Source: Betaproteobacteria bacterium (GTDB taxonomy: Bacteria > Pseudomonadota > Gammaproteobacteria > Burkholderiales > SG8-39). Taken from it: a stretch of DNA of 64,000 nucleotides. Positions 59,776 to 64,000 of the stretch are shown here, piece after piece; positions within the stretch are counted from its first letter, which is position 1; every line of letters starts with the position of its first letter. Below the pieces are notes generated by a model. It ran no database searches. It saw only the letters and a program-made list of their open reading frames with translations, and was not told the origin of the DNA. Both the position numbers and the translations under genes were made by a program. The stretch spans positions 1-64,000 of the forward strand of contig JAJDOG010000057.1 in assembly GCA_022340285.1 (NCBI GenBank). Reading direction: 5' to 3'.

Positions 59776-62187
59776 ATGGCGAGAAATCAGACGAAGGTTC
59801 GCAAGCAGTCCAGAGCACGCGCGGCGAAGAGCGCGCTCGCACCGGAAGAGCTCAAGCAGATCGACGCGTACTGGCGCGCGTGCAACTACCTCGCCGTGGG
59901 CATGATCTACCTGCAGGAGAACCCGCTCCTACGCAAGCCGCTGCGTCCCGCGCATATCAAGAACCGCCTGCTCGGCCACTGGGGAACCAGTCCGGGACTG
60001 GCCTTCACATACGTCCACCTCAACCGCCTCATCAGGAAATACGACCTCGACGCGATCTTCCTCGCCGGCCCCGGGCACGGCGCGCCCGGCGTGCTGGGGC
60101 CGGTGTACCTCGAGGGCGCCTACTCGGAGATCTATCCGAACAAGGGCGAGGACGAGGAGGGCATGCGGGAATTCTTCAAGGAGTTCTCGTTTCCCGGCGG
60201 CATCGGCAGCCACTGCACACCCGAGACGCCCGGATCGATTCACGAGGGCGGCGAGCTCGGCTACAGCGTCTCGCACGCGTTCGGCGCCGCGTTCGACAAT
60301 CCCGATCTGCTCGTCGCGGTCGTGGTGGGTGACGGCGAGTCGGAGACTGGCCCGCTCGCGACGGCGTGGCACTCCAACAAGTTCCTGAATCCGGTGCGCG
60401 ACGGAGCAGTGCTACCGATCCTGCATCTCAACGGCTACAAGATCAACAACCCGACGATCCTCGCGCGCATCTCGCACGAGGAGCTCGAGAGCCTGTTCAA
60501 AGGCTACGGCTGGACGCCGCACTTTGTCGAAGGCTCCGACCCGATGAAGATGCACGAGGCGATGGCGGCGACCATGGAGAAGTGCGTGCGCGACATCCGG
60601 CGGATCCAGAGCGATGCGCGCGCCAGCGGGAAACCGCAGCGCGCCCGCTGGCCAATGATCGTGCTCCGCAGCCCGAAGGGCTGGACCGGTCCGAAGACGG
60701 TCAACGGCCACAAGGTCGAGGGCTACTGGCGCGCGCACCAGGTGCCGCTGGCCGAAGTACGCGCGAATTCGCGTCACCTCAAGCTCCTGGAAACCTGGAT
60801 GAAGAGCTACCGGCCCCAGCAGCTCTTCGACAAGACCGGCCGGCTGATTCCCGAGCTCAAGGCGCTCGCGCCCGTGGGCAGTCGACGCATGGGGGCGAAC
60901 CCGCACGCGAACGGCGGATTGCTGCGCAAGGCGCTGCGAATGCCCGAGTTTCGCCACTACGCGGCGAAAGTCGGCAAGCCCGGCCGCACGGAGGCCGAGA
61001 ACACGCGTCCGCTCGGCGCGATGCTGCGCGACATCCTGCGCGAGAACCCGACGAACTTCCGCGTCTTCGGCCCCGACGAGACGGCCTCGAACCGGCTGGA
61101 TGCGGTGTACGAGGCAAGCAAGAAGACGTGGCTCGCGGACTATCTTCCGGAGGATGCCGACGGCGGGCAGCTCGCACCCGACGGGCGCGTGATGGAGATG
61201 CTCTCCGAGCACACGCTCGAGGGATGGCTCGAGGGCTACCTCCTCAGCGGGCGCCACGGCTTCCTGTCGAGCTACGAGGCGTTCGTGCACGTCATCGACT
61301 CGATGTTCAACCAGCACGCGAAATGGCTGGCTATTGCCGAGCACTTGCCGTGGCGGGCGCCGGTGGCCTCGCTGAATTTGCTGATCACCTCGACGGTCTG
61401 GCGCCAGGACCACAACGGGTTCACCCACCAGGATCCGGGCTTTCTCGACGTGGTGGTGAACAAGAGTCCTGCGGTGACCCGCATCTACCTGCCGCCCGAT
61501 GCGAACTGCCTGCTCTCGGTCGCCGATCATTGTTTGAGGAGCACCGACAACATCAACGTCATCGTCGCTGACAAGCAGAAGCACCTCCAGTACCTGGACA
61601 TGGACGCGGCGATCAAGCATTGCACCAAGGGCATCGGCATCTGGGACTGGGCGAGCAGCGACCAGGACGGGGTGCCGGACGTCGTGATGGCCTCCTGCGG
61701 GGATATCCCGACCAAAGAGGCCCTGGCGGCGGTGATGCTGCTGCGCGAGCACTTCCCGGACCTCAAGATCCGCTTCGTCAATGTCGTGGACCTCTACAAG
61801 ATGACCCCGGCCTCCGAGCACCCGCACGGGCTCTCGGACCGGGACTTCGACAGCCTGTTCACCGTGGACCGGCCCATCATCTTCAACTTCCACGGCTACC
61901 CCTGGCTCATCCACCGACTTGCGTACCGCCGCACAAATCACGGCAATCTGCACGTGCGTGGATACAAGGAACGAGGCAACATCAACACGCCGCTCGAGCT
62001 CGCCATCCAGAACGAGATCGACCGCTTCAGCCTCGCGATCGATGTCATCAACCGCGTTCCGGGGCTGCTCGTGGCCGGTGCGCACGTCAAGGAGAAGCTG
62101 CGGGATATGCAGATCGCCTGTCGCCAACACGCCTACGAGCACGGCATCGACATGCCTGCGCAGGCCGCGTGGAAGTGGGGAGATTGA
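59776..62187 (+). CDS. Phosphoketolase (XFP family)
   Basis: [92 protein letters not shown]. Confidence 0.95.
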   Translation: MARNQTKVRKQSRARAAKSALAPEELKQIDAYWRACNYLAVGMIYLQENPLLRKPLRPAHIKNRLLGHWGTSPGLAFTYVHLNRLIRKYDLDAIFLAGPGHGAPGVLGPVYLEGAYSEIYPNKGEDEEGMREFFKEFSFPGGIGSHCTPETPGSIHEGGELGYSVSHAFGAAFDNPDLLVAVVVGDGESETGPLATAWHSNKFLNPVRDGAVLPILHLNGYKINNPTILARISHEELESLFKGYGWTPHFVEGSDPMKMHEAMAATMEKCVRDIRRIQSDARASGKPQRARWPMIVLRSPKGWTGPKTVNGHKVEGYWRAHQVPLAEVRANSRHLKLLETWMKSYRPQQLFDKTGRLIPELKALAPVGSRRMGANPHANGGLLRKALRMPEFRHYAAKVGKPGRTEAENTRPLGAMLRDILRENPTNFRVFGPDETASNRLDAVYEASKKTWLADYLPEDADGGQLAPDGRVMEMLSEHTLEGWLEGYLLSGRHGFLSSYEAFVHVIDSMFNQHAKWLAIAEHLPWRAPVASLNLLITSTVWRQDHNGFTHQDPGFLDVVVNKSPAVTRIYLPPDANCLLSVADHCLRSTDNINVIVADKQKHLQYLDMDAAIKHCTKGIGIWDWASSDQDGVPDVVMASCGDIPTKEALAAVMLLREHFPDLKIRFVNVVDLYKMTPASEHPHGLSDRDFDSLFTVDRPIIFNFHGYPWLIHRLAYRRTNHGNLHVRGYKERGNINTPLELAIQNEIDRFSLAIDVINRVPGLLVAGAHVKEKLRDMQIACRQHAYEHGIDMPAQAAWKWGD

Positions 62188-62203
62188 GGTCTTCCTCCGC
62201 CCG

Positions 62204-62968
62204 ATGCCCTCATCCGGCCGCTCGAAATTGATCACGCGGGATCGTTTCGATGCGGTCCTGTTCGACCTGGACGGCGTCCTGACCGACACCGCGCAGATCC
62301 ATGCGTCGAGCTGGAAGCGCATGTTCGACGAGTTTCTTCAGCGGCGTGCGGTGGCAAGGCGTGAGGAATTCCACCCTTTCGAGATCGCGACGGACTACAA
62401 GCTGCATGTGGACGGTAAGCCGCGCTATGACGGGGTGCGAGACTTCCTGCACGCGCGCGGCATCGATCTTCCGGAAGGCGCGCCGGAGGACGGACCGGAT
62501 GCCGAAACGGTCTGCGGACTGGGGAATCGCAAGAACGATCTGGTCAACGCCGCCATCGCCGCGGGCGAGGTGGTGACCTACCCGGGGTCCGTGGCCCTCG
62601 TGCGCAGGCTCCGGGACGAAGGCATCAAGTGCGCGGTCGTCACATCGAGCCAGAACCGTGCGGCGGTGCTCGAGGCTGCGGCGATCTCGGATCTGTTCGA
62701 CGTGGCCGTGGACGGCAATACGATCATCGAGCTGGGCCTGGCGGGCAAGCCGGCCCCCGATTCCTTTCTGCAGGCGGCGAAAGCGCTGGGTATTCCGCCC
62801 AAGCGCGCGGTCGTGGTCGAAGACGCCCTCTCTGGCGTCGAGGCGGGTGCGAACGGAAGGTTCGGCCTGGTGATCGGCGTGGCGCGCCACGGCGACGCCG
62901 AAGAGTTGAAGCGGCGCGGCGCCCATGTGGTGGTCGCGGATCTTGCAGAACTGGTCGACGGAAGCTGA
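62204..62968 (+). CDS. HAD-superfamily hydrolase, beta-phosphoglucomutase-like
   Basis: FDAVLFDLDGVLTDTAQIHASSWKRMFDEFL; VVTSSQNR; GKPAPDSFLQAAKALG; VVEDALSGVEAG. Confidence 0.88.
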   Translation: MPSSGRSKLITRDRFDAVLFDLDGVLTDTAQIHASSWKRMFDEFLQRRAVARREEFHPFEIATDYKLHVDGKPRYDGVRDFLHARGIDLPEGAPEDGPDAETVCGLGNRKNDLVNAAIAAGEVVTYPGSVALVRRLRDEGIKCAVVTSSQNRAAVLEAAAISDLFDVAVDGNTIIELGLAGKPAPDSFLQAAKALGIPPKRAVVVEDALSGVEAGANGRFGLVIGVARHGDAEELKRRGAHVVVADLAELVDGS

Positions 62969-62974
62969 CTTGCA

Positions 62975-64000
62975 ATGCGCCATCACGAACGTCTAAAGCC
63001 GCCGCCGCACGACTATGTCGCAGACGAATGGAACTGGATCGAGCGTCGGTTCAATCCGGAGTTCATGGCCCAGACGGAGACCATCCTCGCGCTCGGCAAC
63101 GGGTACCTCGGCATGCGCGGCTCGCCGGAGGAGGGCGGGCCGGTCGTTCAACCTGGCACGTATGTGAACGGCCTTCACGAGACCTGGCCGATCGTGTATG
63201 GCGAGGAGGCCTACGGCTTCGCCCGGACCGGCCAGACGATGCTGAGCGTCACGGACGCGAAGACCATCAAGCTCTTCGTGGACGACGAGCCGTTCTGGCT
63301 GGCGACCTCCAACATGCTGCGCTTCGACCGGCGCCTGAACATGCGTGCGGGCACGCTTGACCGGGAGATCGTGTGGGAGACTCCCGCGGGCAAGCAGGTG
63401 CTCATCCGCTCGCGGCGCTTGATCTCCTTCGAGCACCGTCATGCCGGCGCGATCTGGTACGAGGTCACGGTGCTCAACGCGCGCGCGCCGGTGGTGATCT
63501 CCTCCGAAGTGCTCGCCGAGCGGCGCAGCGCGCCGCGGGGCGGCAACGATCCAAGGCGGGGCAGGGCTTTCTCCGGACGGATCCTGCAGCCTCGCACGAG
63601 CCACGCCGGCGAGCAACGCATCGTCCTCGCGCACGGCACCGACCGGACGAAGATGGTTCTCGCATGCGGCATCGACCACCGTCTCGAGACCGAATGCCGG
63701 CACTCCTGGACGGCTTCCAATACCGACGATTTCGGCCAGGTGGCTTTCACGATCGACGCCGAACCCGATCGCCCCATACGGCTCGCGAAGTTCATGGCGT
63801 ATCACACGTCGTCGACGGCGTCTCCCGAGCAGGTTTGCGGACGCGTCGAATGGACGCTGGACCGCATCGTCACCGAGGGATTCGAGTCGCTCGCCGCCGG
63901 GCAGCAGCAATACCTGGACGACTTCTGGCGGCGGAGCGACGTGCAGGTGCAGAACGTCCGCGCCGACAAATCGCGACGCACGTCTGTCGAGGTGCAACAG
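62975..64000 (+). CDS. Glycoside hydrolase family 65-type phosphorylase (partial, runs off right edge)
   Basis: MRHHERLKPPPHDYVADEWNWIERRFNPEFMAQTETILALGNGYLGMRGSPEEGGPVVQPGTYVNGLHETWPIVYGEEAYGFARTGQ; open to the window end, absent from ORF track. Confidence 0.87.
   Translation, partial: MRHHERLKPPPHDYVADEWNWIERRFNPEFMAQTETILALGNGYLGMRGSPEEGGPVVQPGTYVNGLHETWPIVYGEEAYGFARTGQTMLSVTDAKTIKLFVDDEPFWLATSNMLRFDRRLNMRAGTLDREIVWETPAGKQVLIRSRRLISFEHRHAGAIWYEVTVLNARAPVVISSEVLAERRSAPRGGNDPRRGRAFSGRILQPRTSHAGEQRIVLAHGTDRTKMVLACGIDHRLETECRHSWTASNTDDFGQVAFTIDAEPDRPIRLAKFMAYHTSSTASPEQVCGRVEWTLDRIVTEGFESLAAGQQQYLDDFWRRSDVQVQNVRADKSRRTSVEVQQ

Noticed and set aside
60412-62322. 636-aa minus-strand ORF antisense to phosphoketolase
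   Set aside because: Antisense shadow of a clear XFP gene; no recognisable domain.

Overview
High-GC proteobacterial chromosome segment (probably Betaproteobacteria/Burkholderiales-like; inferred from gene content, not tested). It is almost fully coding. I saw no rRNA, tRNA, CRISPR array, transposase or prophage. From left to right the main blocks are: a partial Mla-type lipid-transport locus (MlaD/MlaF/STAS-MlaE); a ClpX-like AAA+ protein without its zinc domain and ClpP loop; HemJ with a duplicated 5' end; a NodIJ-like ABC exporter; scattered metabolic genes, including a QueC-like protein and a patatin; a Pat-like GNAT fusion; a tight four-gene operon (cNMP-binding protein, giant FeS/FAD redox fusion, MBOAT, SGNH-like) divergent from an octaheme c-type cytochrome; two paralogous His-kinase / FixJ-type regulator / stand-alone REC modules; an iron/peroxide block (porin, imelysin, di-heme protein, hemP, bfd, bfr, oxyR, katG); an orphan TIR-like (DUF1863) protein; a TRAP transporter whose large permease has a long coiled-coil tail; and a PPK2 / phosphoketolase / beta-PGM / GH65 carbon-energy block that runs off the right edge. 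The best candidate for an undescribed system is the cNMP/redox/MBOAT/SGNH plus octaheme cytochrome locus (about 16.05-24.55 kb). Next are the ClpX-like protein and the orphan TIR-like protein. Family assignments come from reading the translations for motifs; no database search was run.
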